NCBI GenBank assembly: GCA_019638675.1
Contig: JAHBTE010000001.1
Location: 342,605 to 406,604, forward strand
Direction: 5' to 3'
Source: Fimbriimonadaceae bacterium
GTDB taxonomy: Bacteria > Armatimonadota > Fimbriimonadia > Fimbriimonadales > Fimbriimonadaceae
Length of the DNA stretch: 64,000 nucleotides
Part shown: positions 52,118 to 60,642 of the stretch, one piece after another
Numbering within the stretch: position 1 is the stretch's first letter
Layout of the letters: each line of letters starts with the position of its first letter
Translations under genes and position numbers: made by a program
Notes under the pieces: generated by a model
The model's input: only the letters and a program-made list of their open reading frames with translations
What the model was told of the DNA's origin: nothing
The model's database searches: none

Positions 52118-53009
52118 CGATAAGCAATTCAAACAAGAGATCGAAGCTCTTAAAGAAGAGTCGTCTCCGAGTTCATTGGAGACTCGCATTGTCAGTGCGA
52201 TTCTTGATCCAAAAAAGAATAAGGGTATGTACACAGGGCGCATTTTAGGTGTCGGGCTCTCAACCCTCATTGTGGCAGGAATTATTTTTGGGACGATGAT
52301 GGCACCGCGAGTTGCCACCGCCGCCGCCGTTCAACAGGTCAGAGAGGCATTTGGCGAGATCACCCGTTATCACACACGAACCTACAATGTGGTTGAGGGT
52401 CGTCGAAGAAAAGTATCAGATTCCTTTTTCGAAGGCAATCGGAGAGAAACCTACATTACGAACTCGAGCGGAACAATTATCAAGTTGCCCGCAGAATTAG
52501 CCGAATACCAAGCAGATTTTGCCGGCCAGGTTACTGACCTGAGCCCATCGCAGTTGCTGGATAACGGCAAGATGATCAATGTTATGGTTATGGTTGCTCC
52601 TGACTCCCTTTCGGATGTCATCCTTTTCGACCACGACAGTAGCTCCCAAAAAGAGAACTCCCATATTCAATCGAAAGCCTCCTCGGAGAAAGCCAATGAA
52701 ATTCAGATCATGCCTGCATTCATCGGCGGCGAGTACGGCATTGAATCCCTCCGCATTCTCCTAAAAAATGAAGAGTTGTGGAAGATAGAGCACGGGATTA
52801 TCCTCAATGGTCATTACACCGACTGTTACGAACTCAAGCAGGGCACGATCAAGTTTGCGGTTTATGTTGATGCCACCTCAAAACTGCCTCTGCTTACTCG
52901 CCAAATCCTAGAACTAGATGGGGAGCCGCTGATCACTGAAGTCGAATACGACTACGGTGGAACGCTCCCCCCAAAAGATGTTTCCGTTCAATCAATTATC
53001 GAAGAATAA
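52107..53009 (+). CDS. Membrane-anchored putative anti-sigma / LolA-like sensor protein
   Basis: Protein of 300 residues. The first about 40 residues are cytoplasmic and charged (DKQFKQEIEALKEESSPSSL), followed by one membrane helix at about 45-65, then a large periplasmic beta domain. That domain looks like LolA/outer-membrane-sorting folds (ITRYHTRTYNVVEGRRRK, FAVYVDATSKLPLLTRQILE). There is no zinc anti-sigma motif. Overlap with the sigma gene by 11 nt suggests it holds the sigma factor until an envelope signal; this is inference from layout. Confidence 0.75.
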   Translation: MNINDKQFKQEIEALKEESSPSSLETRIVSAILDPKKNKGMYTGRILGVGLSTLIVAGIIFGTMMAPRVATAAAVQQVREAFGEITRYHTRTYNVVEGRRRKVSDSFFEGNRRETYITNSSGTIIKLPAELAEYQADFAGQVTDLSPSQLLDNGKMINVMVMVAPDSLSDVILFDHDSSSQKENSHIQSKASSEKANEIQIMPAFIGGEYGIESLRILLKNEELWKIEHGIILNGHYTDCYELKQGTIKFAVYVDATSKLPLLTRQILELDGEPLITEVEYDYGGTLPPKDVSVQSIIEE

Positions 53010-53026
53010 TCCTCTCGAAAATGCTG

Positions 53027-53062
53027 GCCCGGTTTCTGTGAATGGGAGCCGGGCATTTTTTT
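53027..53062 (+). terminator. Intrinsic terminator
   Basis: GCCCGG (53027-53032) pairs with CCGGGC (53049-53054) and a run of T follows (53056-53062). It ends the sigma/anti-sigma transcript. Reading the other way, the flank is A-rich, and the convergent M32 gene ends at 53061. Confidence 0.8.
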
Positions 53063-54551
53063 ACAGTGAATAAATCTCCGCGTACTTGCTACGGATTCGG
53101 CGCAGGTACGGCTCGGCATTTAAGCCACCACCCGTGACCATCTGCAAAAGTTCTTGCGGCGGATACTTTGATCCTTGCCGATAGACTTTGTTTTGCAGCC
53201 AGGTCAAGATCGGTGCGAAATCGCCTTTTTCCATAAGTGCTTCTGTGTCGCCGACTTCCTTTTCGAGCAGTTCCCAAAGCTGGTAGCTCAGGATATTCCC
53301 CATCGAATAAGTCGGGAAGTAACCCATTAAGCCGCCGCTCCAGTGAACGTCTTGCAGGCACCCACGACGGTCGTCTGGCGGAGTAATTCCTAAATATTGT
53401 TCGTACTTCGCATTCCAGGCATCAGGAACATCTTTGACTTTGATCGAACCGTCCATCATTCCGGTTTCCATCTCGAACCGAACCATGATATGAAGGTTGT
53501 AAGTCACCTCGTCAGCTTCTACTCGGATAAAAGTGGGTTCGCTCTTATTCACGCTTCGGTAGAACGTGTCCAGATCGTATGCCTTGAGTTGAGGGAATGT
53601 ACTTTGCAGATCAGCATAGTAGTGTCGCCAGAAGGCTTTACTCCGACCAACAATGTTCTCCCAAGTGCGGGATTGGCTTTCGTGCCAGCCCAAACTCACG
53701 CCACCTGCGAGCGGAGTGCGATCCCATTCATTTGGTGAACCTTGCTCATAAAGACCGTGGCCTGCTTCATGAAGGGAGCCAAAAATCGCGCTCGGCAGAT
53801 ACTCCAAGAATCTGGTGGTCAACCGCACGTCGCCGACGGCAAAGTTTGTGCAGAACGGATGCGGAGCTGTGTCTAACCGCCCGCGATCCATGCGGAATCC
53901 AATTCCTTCAATCAGTTTGAGTGAGAATTTGCGCTGGTCTGCTTCATCCCAATCCCCAGTGAGATAGGCATCATCCGGTTGGTTTGGGCTTGCCTTGATT
54001 TCGGCGACAAGTTGCGAAATCGGCTCTCTAATCGAGTCGAACATCTCGTCCCAAAACTTCTTGGTCGCCCCTTCTTCGTACTGGTCGGTAAGGGCATCGT
54101 AAGGGTGATCGGTGTAGCCCAAGCAGTCGGCAACCTTTTGGCTGAGTTCGACCGTTTGGTTGAGAATGGGTTCAAATGATTTAAAATCACTGTTTTTTCG
54201 AGCTACCGTCCAGACCTCGTGACCGATAGCGGCCAATCGTGCCTGCTCGGCAACCAGGTCGCCAGGAATCTTGGTCTGGATATCCATATCCCGTTGGGTG
54301 ACCCGAACCATCGCCGCGTCGTCGGTGCCTGGTTCAACTTCTTTCGCTGCATCTTCTAAAGCACGTTTTGTTTCGTCGGCGACGAAAACTTCGTGCGCCA
54401 TCTTACTCAGAATGCCAACGTGTTCGGCCCGTGCTGCGCCGCCCCCGTGCGGCATTAAGCACTGCTGATCCCAATCCATAATCGCCACCGCGGAGCCTAG
54501 TGCGTTCCGCTGGGCTAAACGCTCTTTCAGCGTCTCAAGAGAACTACCCAT
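53061..54551 (-). CDS. M32 family metallocarboxypeptidase
   Basis: Protein of 496 residues from the ATG at 54551; the frame is open a further 120 nt but that part is antisense to the csaA leader. The zinc HEXXH is HEAGH at 261-265, preceded by AIFGSL. The M32 blocks AIMDWDQQCLMPHGG, TRFLEYLPSAIFGSLHEAGH and FIRVEADEVTYNLHIMVRFE are present. It removes C-terminal residues from peptides in the cytoplasm. Divergent from csaA with only 39 nt between starts. Confidence 0.94.
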   Translation of the reverse strand: MGSSLETLKERLAQRNALGSAVAIMDWDQQCLMPHGGGAARAEHVGILSKMAHEVFVADETKRALEDAAKEVEPGTDDAAMVRVTQRDMDIQTKIPGDLVAEQARLAAIGHEVWTVARKNSDFKSFEPILNQTVELSQKVADCLGYTDHPYDALTDQYEEGATKKFWDEMFDSIREPISQLVAEIKASPNQPDDAYLTGDWDEADQRKFSLKLIEGIGFRMDRGRLDTAPHPFCTNFAVGDVRLTTRFLEYLPSAIFGSLHEAGHGLYEQGSPNEWDRTPLAGGVSLGWHESQSRTWENIVGRSKAFWRHYYADLQSTFPQLKAYDLDTFYRSVNKSEPTFIRVEADEVTYNLHIMVRFEMETGMMDGSIKVKDVPDAWNAKYEQYLGITPPDDRRGCLQDVHWSGGLMGYFPTYSMGNILSYQLWELLEKEVGDTEALMEKGDFAPILTWLQNKVYRQGSKYPPQELLQMVTGGGLNAEPYLRRIRSKYAEIYSL

Positions 54552-54590
54552 ACCGTGCAGAATACCAATCTGCCCCGCCACAATGGTTCC

Positions 54591-54929
54591 ATGAAAATAA
54601 TCAGTTGGGACGAATTTGAGCAAGTGGAACTGCGGGTCGGCACAATCACCCACGCTGAAGAATTCCCCCAAGCGCGGAAACCAGCCTATAAGCTCACTGT
54701 CGATTTCGGGTCAGAATTCGGAGTCAAGCGATCATCTGCCCAAATCACCCAGCACTATTCGATTGAAGAACTTCCAGGCACTCAAGTCATCGCCGTTGTG
54801 AACTTTCCACCGAAGCAAATCGGGCCATTTATTTCTGAATGTTTAGTCACTGGGTTTGCCGATGAAAACGGTCATGTGATCTTAGCTAGGCCTTCAAAAC
54901 CTACCCCAAACGGAGCCAAGCTGTTTTAG
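54591..54929 (+). CDS. csaA: CsaA-like tRNA-binding domain protein
   Basis: Protein of 112 residues from the ATG at 54591. The EMAP-II/Trbp111-like OB fold is clear: WDEFEQVELRVGTITHAEEF, ARKPAYKLTVDFGSEFGVKR, SSAQITQHY and VVNFPPKQIGPFISECLVTG. CsaA binds tRNA and was reported as a secretion chaperone in Bacillus. Its 3' end overlaps the A-type carrier gene by 4 nt (convergent). Confidence 0.92.
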   Translation: MKIISWDEFEQVELRVGTITHAEEFPQARKPAYKLTVDFGSEFGVKRSSAQITQHYSIEELPGTQVIAVVNFPPKQIGPFISECLVTGFADENGHVILARPSKPTPNGAKLF

Positions 54930-55282
54930 CTTTCGCGAGGTTTGGGAGTGAAGCTAGTTCCACAGCCGCACGAGCGGACTGCATTGGGGTTTTCAAATTG
55001 AAATCCGCCACCCATCAAATTCCCCGTATAAATCAACTTGGCTCCTGCCAAAAACTTTGCCGATTTGGAATCACAGTGAACTCGGACGCCATCGCCTTCC
55101 CAAACTAGATCAATATCCTTCGGTTGATCATCTAGCTTAAACAGATACTCTAAACCAGAGCAACCTCCACCCTTCACACCAATGCGGAGAAAACTTCCCT
55201 CGCTCCCTTTGCGGGCCAGTAGCTTTGCGATTTGGGCCACTGCTTCTGGGGTGATTTCAACCGGGAATGATTCGCTCATCAC
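54926..55282 (-). CDS. sufA: A-type Fe-S carrier (SufA/ErpA/HesB-like)
   Basis: Protein of 118 residues with the three conserved cysteines: GGGCSGLEY near residue 40 and SCGCGTSF near the C terminus. A-type carriers pass Fe-S clusters from the SUF scaffold to target enzymes. It is the last gene of sufS-sufU-sufT-rrf2-sufA and overlaps the regulator gene by 4 nt. SufA, ErpA and IscA cannot be told apart from sequence alone; sufA is chosen for context. Confidence 0.92.
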   Translation of the reverse strand: MMSESFPVEITPEAVAQIAKLLARKGSEGSFLRIGVKGGGCSGLEYLFKLDDQPKDIDLVWEGDGVRVHCDSKSAKFLAGAKLIYTGNLMGGGFQFENPNAVRSCGCGTSFTPKPRES

Positions 55283-55776
55283 TTTTTCGACGTAGCCAAA
55301 TTATCTTCTGTTGCTTCCACCGCCATGCGGTTGTGGGTCAAGCGGATAGTTGGAGTTTCGATTCGGCTATCAATTAAATCTTGGATGGTGTAACGACCAA
55401 CCACGTCATCCACCGCCTGCTGGATGCTTCCCCAGAGAGGGCGAAGCGAGCAGTCCGTTTCATGTACACAAGTATTGAGAATACCCGTGTGGCGCTCACA
55501 GAAAGCATCACTGAACATCCGCCCGCCTAGCGGCTCAAGAACATCTCGAATGACCATTGATTTAGGGTCTTGAGCCAACGCGTATCCGCCCGATTGACCC
55601 CGGGTGCTGGCAACAAATCCACTTTTGCGCAAGATCGCAAGGATTTTAGCTACGTGCGAAGAAGTCAACCCCTCTTGTTCACTGATCTCAGGAATGGTCA
55701 TCGATTCGCCCATTCCTTTGCGAGCCAGTGCAATCAAGCACCTGAGTCCGTATTCTTCTTGCGCGCTAAATTTCAT
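55279..55776 (-). CDS. Rrf2 family Fe-S cluster-sensing regulator
   Basis: Protein of 165 residues. The winged-helix N terminus is FSAQEEYGLRCLIALARKGM, then ISEQEGLTSSHVAKILAILR. A cluster-binding loop has Cys93, Cys103 and Cys109 (spacing C-x9-C-x5-C) ending DCSLRPLW. Rrf2 proteins such as IscR and SufR sense Fe-S status and tune assembly genes; the position between sufT and sufA strongly suggests that role. The C-terminal tail is long and variable. Confidence 0.92.
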   Translation of the reverse strand: MKFSAQEEYGLRCLIALARKGMGESMTIPEISEQEGLTSSHVAKILAILRKSGFVASTRGQSGGYALAQDPKSMVIRDVLEPLGGRMFSDAFCERHTGILNTCVHETDCSLRPLWGSIQQAVDDVVGRYTIQDLIDSRIETPTIRLTHNRMAVEATEDNLATSKK

Positions 55777-55788
55777 AATGTGTTTGTT

Positions 55789-56154
55789 TTAAAAGAGCCC
55801 GAGTTCGAGCCGGATATGTTCAGGCATCCGCTCTAAAGTATACGGGGGATCCCATACCAATTCGACCTTAGCATCTTTTACGCCCGGAACATTTTTCGCC
55901 GCGGTTTCGACCTCTCCGGGCAGGGTTCCCGCGACCGGACAAGCGGGGGAAGTCAGAGTCATCGTGATATCAACAAATCCTTGGTGGTCAACGTTGAGGC
56001 CGTAGATCAAACCGAGGTCGTAAACATTGATCGGTAGTTCCGGATCATAGACCTGCCGAATCGCCTCAATTACTTCGCCTTCTAGCAAAGCCCGCGTAAT
56101 GCTGTTTAATTCTTGGGGCTGATTAAGGGGAGCATCGTCAATCTTTTCTGGCAT
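55789..56154 (-). CDS. sufT: SufT / MIP18-like (DUF59) Fe-S maturation protein
   Basis: Protein of 121 residues with the DUF59 core EVIEAIRQVYDPELPINVYD and the motif TLTSPACPVAGTLPGEVETA, including the conserved Cys, and ending in VELVWDPPYTLERMPEHIR. SufT-like proteins help mature Fe-S enzymes. It is 3 nt downstream of sufU. Confidence 0.9.
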   Translation of the reverse strand: MPEKIDDAPLNQPQELNSITRALLEGEVIEAIRQVYDPELPINVYDLGLIYGLNVDHQGFVDITMTLTSPACPVAGTLPGEVETAAKNVPGVKDAKVELVWDPPYTLERMPEHIRLELGLF

Positions 56155-56157
56155 TGG

Positions 56158-56589
56158 TTATTTCTCCTCCTGAATTGGTGATTTGAACGCAGAACTCAAG
56201 GCGTGCCAGCCGAGGGTCGCGCATTTGATCCGGTTGGGATACTGTTTCACGCCAACCAGAGCTTCTAAGTCACCTAATGGTTCCATGTCGGCTTCTCCGC
56301 CCGTTACCGCCGAGTGAAATACTTCAAAAACGCCTTCAATTTCGTTGATTGACTTTCCTTTAACGAAGGAAGTCATCATGCTTGTGCTCGCCATGCAAAT
56401 GGCACAACCTGCGCCGACAAATTGGATGTTGCGTACGGTTTCTCCGTCCATTTCGACTTGCACAATCACGCGATCACCGCAAAGAGTGTTGTAACCCTCG
56501 GCTTGGTGAGTTGCGGAAGCAAGTTGGCCAAAGTTGCGTGGCTTCTTGCCGTGATCTAAGATCACTTCTTGGTACAGTTCGCTTAGCAT
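56158..56589 (-). CDS. sufU: SufU, IscU-like sulfur relay protein
   Basis: Protein of 143 residues opening SELYQEVILDHGKKPRNFG. The three cysteines are in YNTLCGDRV, GAGCAICMAS and RIKCATLGWHA. SufU takes sulfur from SufS (in Gram-positive-type SUF systems it is a zinc-bound transferase). It overlaps the sufS stop by 7 nt. Confidence 0.94.
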   Translation of the reverse strand: MLSELYQEVILDHGKKPRNFGQLASATHQAEGYNTLCGDRVIVQVEMDGETVRNIQFVGAGCAICMASTSMMTSFVKGKSINEIEGVFEVFHSAVTGGEADMEPLGDLEALVGVKQYPNRIKCATLGWHALSSAFKSPIQEEK

Positions 56590-57806
56590 TTGCTAAAAAT
56601 GTCCACCACGTTTTTCAACGCCTCAATCAGGACATTTATTTCCTGATTGGTATTGTACACCGCAAAGCTGGCCCGCGACGTTCCAGGGATGCCGAGCCGC
56701 TCCATGAGGGGCATACAACAGTGATGCCCGGTTCTGATCGCCACGCCGTGAGAATCCAGGATCGTTCCCACATCGTGCGGATGAGCATCATCCATGACAA
56801 ACGAAACAACTGGAGCTTGGTTTTCGCATTTACCGATAGTTCTCACGCCAGGGATTTGGTCGAGCGTATTTCTTAAGGTTTGGGCTAATTGGTTTTCATG
56901 CGCCCAGATTTGTTCCTTGCCAACCGATTCGTACCAATCCAATGCAGCGGCAAAGCCGATCACTCCGCTCACATTGGGTGTGCCCGGTTCAAATTTATTT
57001 GGGATTTCATTAAATGTCGTTTTGGCGAAACTCACACTCCGAATCATGTCGCCGCCGCCCATAAACGGAGGCATGGCTTCTAACAACTCACGACGACCGT
57101 AGAGAGCCCCAACACCCATCGGGCCATAAACTTTGTGCGAACTCATTGCGTAAAAGTCCACGCCGAGTTCTTTTACGTTGACTGGTACATGGGCAAGAGC
57201 CTGCGCTCCATCTGCGACTACGATTGCACCCACCGATTTGGCGATCTCTGCCATTTCGCGAACGGGGTTCACGACGCCAGTCGCGTTGCAGACGTGCTTG
57301 ATCCCAACTACTTTGGTGCGACTGGTCACCATCTCGCGGAAAGTCTGCAAATCAACCACGCAATCGTCTGAAATCGGAATTGGCCGTACGACCGCGCCTG
57401 TTTTTTCAGCGATGAGTTGCCAAGGAACTATGTTGGCGTGATGCTCCATGTTTGTGAGCAAAATCTCGTCACCAGGTTTTAAATTCGCTCCGCCCCAACT
57501 CGCCGCTACGAGGTTTAGGCTCTCCGTGCAACCCTTCGTCCAAATAATTTCCGCCGAATCATCCGCGCCAACAAAATTCTGAACCGTGACTCGGGCGGAT
57601 TCAAATTCATCGGTTGCCCGCTGACTCAGCGTATGCACTCCACGGTGAACATTTGCATTCGACGTTTTGGAAAATCGATCCATCGCCGCCAAAACAGAAT
57701 TCGGTCGTTGGGTAGAAGCGGCACTATCCAAATATACTAATGGTTTGCCGTTGATTGACTGATTCAGAATCGGAAATTCTGCTCGGACATCTAGCTCAGA
57801 ACCCAT
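56583..57806 (-). CDS. sufS: Cysteine desulfurase SufS
   Basis: PLP enzyme of 407 residues of the group II desulfurases. PLP lysine is in AMSSHKVYGPMG, the phosphate/His region in TNMEHHANIVPWQ, and the catalytic Cys in RTGHHCCMPLMERLG. It removes sulfur from cysteine to make alanine and passes it to SufU. It is the first gene of the minus-strand SUF operon; a TTGACA -35 with 17-nt spacer lies upstream. Confidence 0.96.
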   Translation of the reverse strand: MGSELDVRAEFPILNQSINGKPLVYLDSAASTQRPNSVLAAMDRFSKTSNANVHRGVHTLSQRATDEFESARVTVQNFVGADDSAEIIWTKGCTESLNLVAASWGGANLKPGDEILLTNMEHHANIVPWQLIAEKTGAVVRPIPISDDCVVDLQTFREMVTSRTKVVGIKHVCNATGVVNPVREMAEIAKSVGAIVVADGAQALAHVPVNVKELGVDFYAMSSHKVYGPMGVGALYGRRELLEAMPPFMGGGDMIRSVSFAKTTFNEIPNKFEPGTPNVSGVIGFAAALDWYESVGKEQIWAHENQLAQTLRNTLDQIPGVRTIGKCENQAPVVSFVMDDAHPHDVGTILDSHGVAIRTGHHCCMPLMERLGIPGTSRASFAVYNTNQEINVLIEALKNVVDIFSKC

Positions 57807-57851
57807 AGCTCTCCATAGGTTTTACTCCCCCTCCATTCAATACCTATCGCC

Positions 57852-57880
57852 ATTACCGCAAGAAAATGCAACTTTGTCAA
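57852..57880 (-). promoter_or_regulatory. Probable sigma70-type promoter of the sufS operon
   Basis: On the minus strand a perfect TTGACA (57880-57875) is followed by 17 nt and a -10-like GGTAAT (57857-57852), about 46 nt upstream of the sufS start. The -10 is weak, as often at regulated promoters. Two TTCACAAAA direct repeats lie further upstream at 57888-57896 and 57920-57928. Confidence 0.5.
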
Positions 57881-58012
57881 GGATATCTTCACAAAAGTAA
57901 TAAAAACTTGCGCTCTTTATTCACAAAATGTGGATAACCCCAAATCGTTAGGTATATTTCTAATGTCAGATTTACTGGGATTGGCGTTTGTCTCTATCCC
58001 AGGAGGATGCAA

Positions 58013-59077
58013 TTGTCACTGCGCGACCTTATCAATAGCGCGCGAGATCGGAGCGAAAAGGAAAAGCTGGGAGCCGGGGTTGCCATTTGGAGCAAAACCC
58101 CGCACGTCGTCACAAAAGGATTGGATCTGGGCCAACCCGATGCGATGCACGCCAATGTATTCCATTTCACCGGCCGCGGATGGAAAAACGAACTCGATGA
58201 GTTCGTGAGCGGCCTGACCCTTGACGATCTGAAAAGCTGTGTGGCAGTTCAGTACAGCAACAGTGACGAACTCCACCCTTGGCAATCAGCCCCACTTAAC
58301 GAAATTCATCGCCAGATCATTGGTCACTGGTTCCAACAAATGCTGGACGAGGAGCGGCTGATTTCTCACTACCAACCGATCTACTGTTTGCGCACATGTC
58401 GGGTCACTGGATTTGAAGCTCTAGCGCGTGGTGTAGAAACCACCGGCGTAAAAAGCGGTTACGAACTCGTCAAAGCCGCTCAAGAAATTGATCAGATTGA
58501 AGCATTTGACCAGCATGCTCGGATCGCGGCACTCAGGAGCCTATCCCGACCGCTTGAAGACCACGAGAGCCTTTTCATCAACTTGACACCGGCTTGCTTC
58601 CAAGATGGATGCGCTTCGCTAGAATCCACAATCTTTGCCGCTCGAGCCCTTGGCATTAGCCCGAAGAAGATCGTTTTTGAATTTGTTGAAGCAGAACGGT
58701 TCCCCGGCGAGCAAGCTGTACTTAAGCTTGTCGAATGCATCCGGGACTGCGGGGCGAGAATCGCACTCGATGACTTTGGTTCTGGGCACAGCACCATTGA
58801 AATGGCTGAACTGATCATGCCGGACATTATCAAATTTGATCGGTCGCTCCTCAAACTCCACGCTGATACGGTCAAAGAAAATATTCTTCGTACTTTAGTT
58901 GAATTTGCTCATTCTATTGGAACCACAACGATTGCCGAAGGAATTGAGTCTTTGCCGCAAGTCGCGCTGGCCCAGCGGTGCGGATTTGATGCGATTCAGG
59001 GCTGGTTAATCGGCAAACCTCACGCCCGACTTCAAGAAGTTAATCTGAATCTGCAGATGAGTTTGACGGAAGGTTAA
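58013..59077 (+). CDS. EAL-domain cyclic-di-GMP phosphodiesterase
   Basis: Protein of about 354 residues. The catalytic set is complete: FEALAR, FINLTP, FEFVE, LDDFGSG, IIKFDRSLL, AEGIE and QGWLIGKP. It should hydrolyse c-di-GMP to pGpG. The first about 100 residues form a separate, unrecognised sensor-like domain with no membrane helix. AGGAGG is at 58001-58006, touching the ATG at 58007 but six bases from the in-frame TTG at 58013, which is therefore the better start. The 3' end overlaps the lipid kinase by 38 nt. Confidence 0.9.
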   Translation: MSLRDLINSARDRSEKEKLGAGVAIWSKTPHVVTKGLDLGQPDAMHANVFHFTGRGWKNELDEFVSGLTLDDLKSCVAVQYSNSDELHPWQSAPLNEIHRQIIGHWFQQMLDEERLISHYQPIYCLRTCRVTGFEALARGVETTGVKSGYELVKAAQEIDQIEAFDQHARIAALRSLSRPLEDHESLFINLTPACFQDGCASLESTIFAARALGISPKKIVFEFVEAERFPGEQAVLKLVECIRDCGARIALDDFGSGHSTIEMAELIMPDIIKFDRSLLKLHADTVKENILRTLVEFAHSIGTTTIAEGIESLPQVALAQRCGFDAIQGWLIGKPHARLQEVNLNLQMSLTEG

Positions 59078-59978
59078 GCTTTCCTAAAAGATTCTGTGGC
59101 GCACGGAAAGTGTCTCCCACCACCACATTGATTGCCGCCGGAATAAGCTCAAATTCCATTTCGTCGAACCAGTATTCCTCCCCGTCCAGCACAACTGGCA
59201 GTTTGGGAGAAGTGGTTAGCTTTGCCCGGTTTGTCTTCATCGCGTCTATTTCCTCAAATTCGACGTGTTGACCAACCAACGCCATACCGCCTGCAGATAC
59301 CATTGTCGCGAAATCCATTTTCGGCAAAGCGTAAATGTCGAACATTCCATCGGTTATTGAGGCATCTGGGCTCGCTAAAAAGGGCCCAGCATGAGTTCTT
59401 CCGTTGCAAACCACGACTTGTATGGATTGTTGTGTGATGGTCTCGCTTTCACCAACGATTTCAACCTGAAAAGTATCCATTGAATGCAAAGCTTTTGCTA
59501 AAGCTGGTAGGTAACTGACTTTGCCAAGAACCTGCTTTGATTGCAGGTTTCTCGCGATTTCGGTTGTCATCCCAAGGGTCGCGACTGTGAGAAAACCTTG
59601 ACCATTCACCGTTCCTAAATCAAGTTTTGCGGTACGTCCGGCTCTCAGAACCCCGACTGCACCAACTAAGTCGTTCGGAATACCGATTTCGCGTGCAAAT
59701 TGATTACCAGTTCCTAGCGGCAAAACTCCAAATACTGAATTCTTTCTTAAAAAATGTTCAGAAACTCCACCCAGCGTTCCGTCTCCACCACCCACGATCA
59801 CGAGTTCTGCATTATCTGCGATGGCATCTTGCACCGCTTGATCGAGGGCTTCATGGCTTTCGCAAAGTTCAGCTAGTTTGAGTTCAAACCCTGCATCTAT
59901 CAGGAGTTGCTTAGCACCTTCATATTCCGACGAAGAGCGCCTTGAACCCTCATTAGCAAAAAAGAAAACTCCGCTCAT
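59040..59978 (-). CDS. YegS/DAGK-like lipid kinase
   Basis: Protein of 312 residues from the ATG at 59978, with GGAG upstream; a start at 60047 would add non-family sequence. The kinase motif is [18 protein letters not shown], with [17 protein letters not shown] as the lipid-kinase lead. The C terminus has the beta-sandwich [19 protein letters not shown]. It phosphorylates diacylglycerol or a related lipid at the membrane. Convergent overlap with the EAL gene. Confidence 0.9.
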   Translation of the reverse strand: MSGVFFFANEGSRRSSSEYEGAKQLLIDAGFELKLAELCESHEALDQAVQDAIADNAELVIVGGGDGTLGGVSEHFLRKNSVFGVLPLGTGNQFAREIGIPNDLVGAVGVLRAGRTAKLDLGTVNGQGFLTVATLGMTTEIARNLQSKQVLGKVSYLPALAKALHSMDTFQVEIVGESETITQQSIQVVVCNGRTHAGPFLASPDASITDGMFDIYALPKMDFATMVSAGGMALVGQHVEFEEIDAMKTNRAKLTTSPKLPVVLDGEEYWFDEMEFELIPAAINVVVGDTFRAPQNLLGKLNLPSNSSADSD

Positions 59979-60046
59979 CGATCTCCTATACCAAGTCCCG
60001 CTGTAACCAACTCTTATCGAACGAAAATCAACTAACTTGCGTTTCA

Positions 60047-60595
60047 ATGAGTATGAAACTCGGACTCTTGACCTTTGCTGTTGGCATCGCCGCAGTGGCT
60101 ATGGCTCTAGTATTACCCACGCTCAACAATCAGCCTCAGCAGACTCAGAAAAAGACGATCGGCGGGCTTACTATTGAGGATCAGAGCCCAAAGCGTGACG
60201 ACAAGGTCATCAAAACCGAAGCCGAATGGAAGAGAATTCTCACACCAGAGCAATACAAAATCTCGCGTGGCAAAGGTACGGAAGCCGCCTTCTGCGGCGG
60301 TTACCTCAACAATAAGGAAACCGGGGTTTACCACTGCGTGGCTTGCGACCTGCCTTTGTTCAAATCAGATACCAAATTTGAATCGGGAACTGGCTGGCCC
60401 AGTTTCTTCCAACCCTATTCCCGAGAAAACGTTTGGCTAAAAACCGATAACAGCTACGGCATGCAACGAGTCGAAGTTCTCTGCGCTAGGTGCGACGGTC
60501 ATCTTGGACACGTATTTGATGACGGCCCGAAGGATAAAACCGGAATTCGTTATTGCATCAACTCAGAAATTCTGAAGTTCAGGAAAGCCAAATAA
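60047..60595 (+). CDS. msrB: Membrane-anchored methionine-(R)-sulfoxide reductase MsrB
   Basis: Protein of 182 residues. An N-terminal hydrophobic anchor ([18 protein letters not shown]) precedes the MsrB domain. Zn cysteines are Cys97/Cys100 and Cys146/Cys149, and the catalytic Cys170 is in GIRYCINSE. It repairs methionine-R-sulfoxide in oxidised proteins and the anchor places it in the periplasm. A second ATG two codons later is possible. Confidence 0.94.
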   Translation: MSMKLGLLTFAVGIAAVAMALVLPTLNNQPQQTQKKTIGGLTIEDQSPKRDDKVIKTEAEWKRILTPEQYKISRGKGTEAAFCGGYLNNKETGVYHCVACDLPLFKSDTKFESGTGWPSFFQPYSRENVWLKTDNSYGMQRVEVLCARCDGHLGHVFDDGPKDKTGIRYCINSEILKFRKAK

Positions 60596-60642
60596 CGAAA
60601 TTTTGTTCGGAAAAGCCTCGGCTTTAGGGCAAACTCGGAGTT

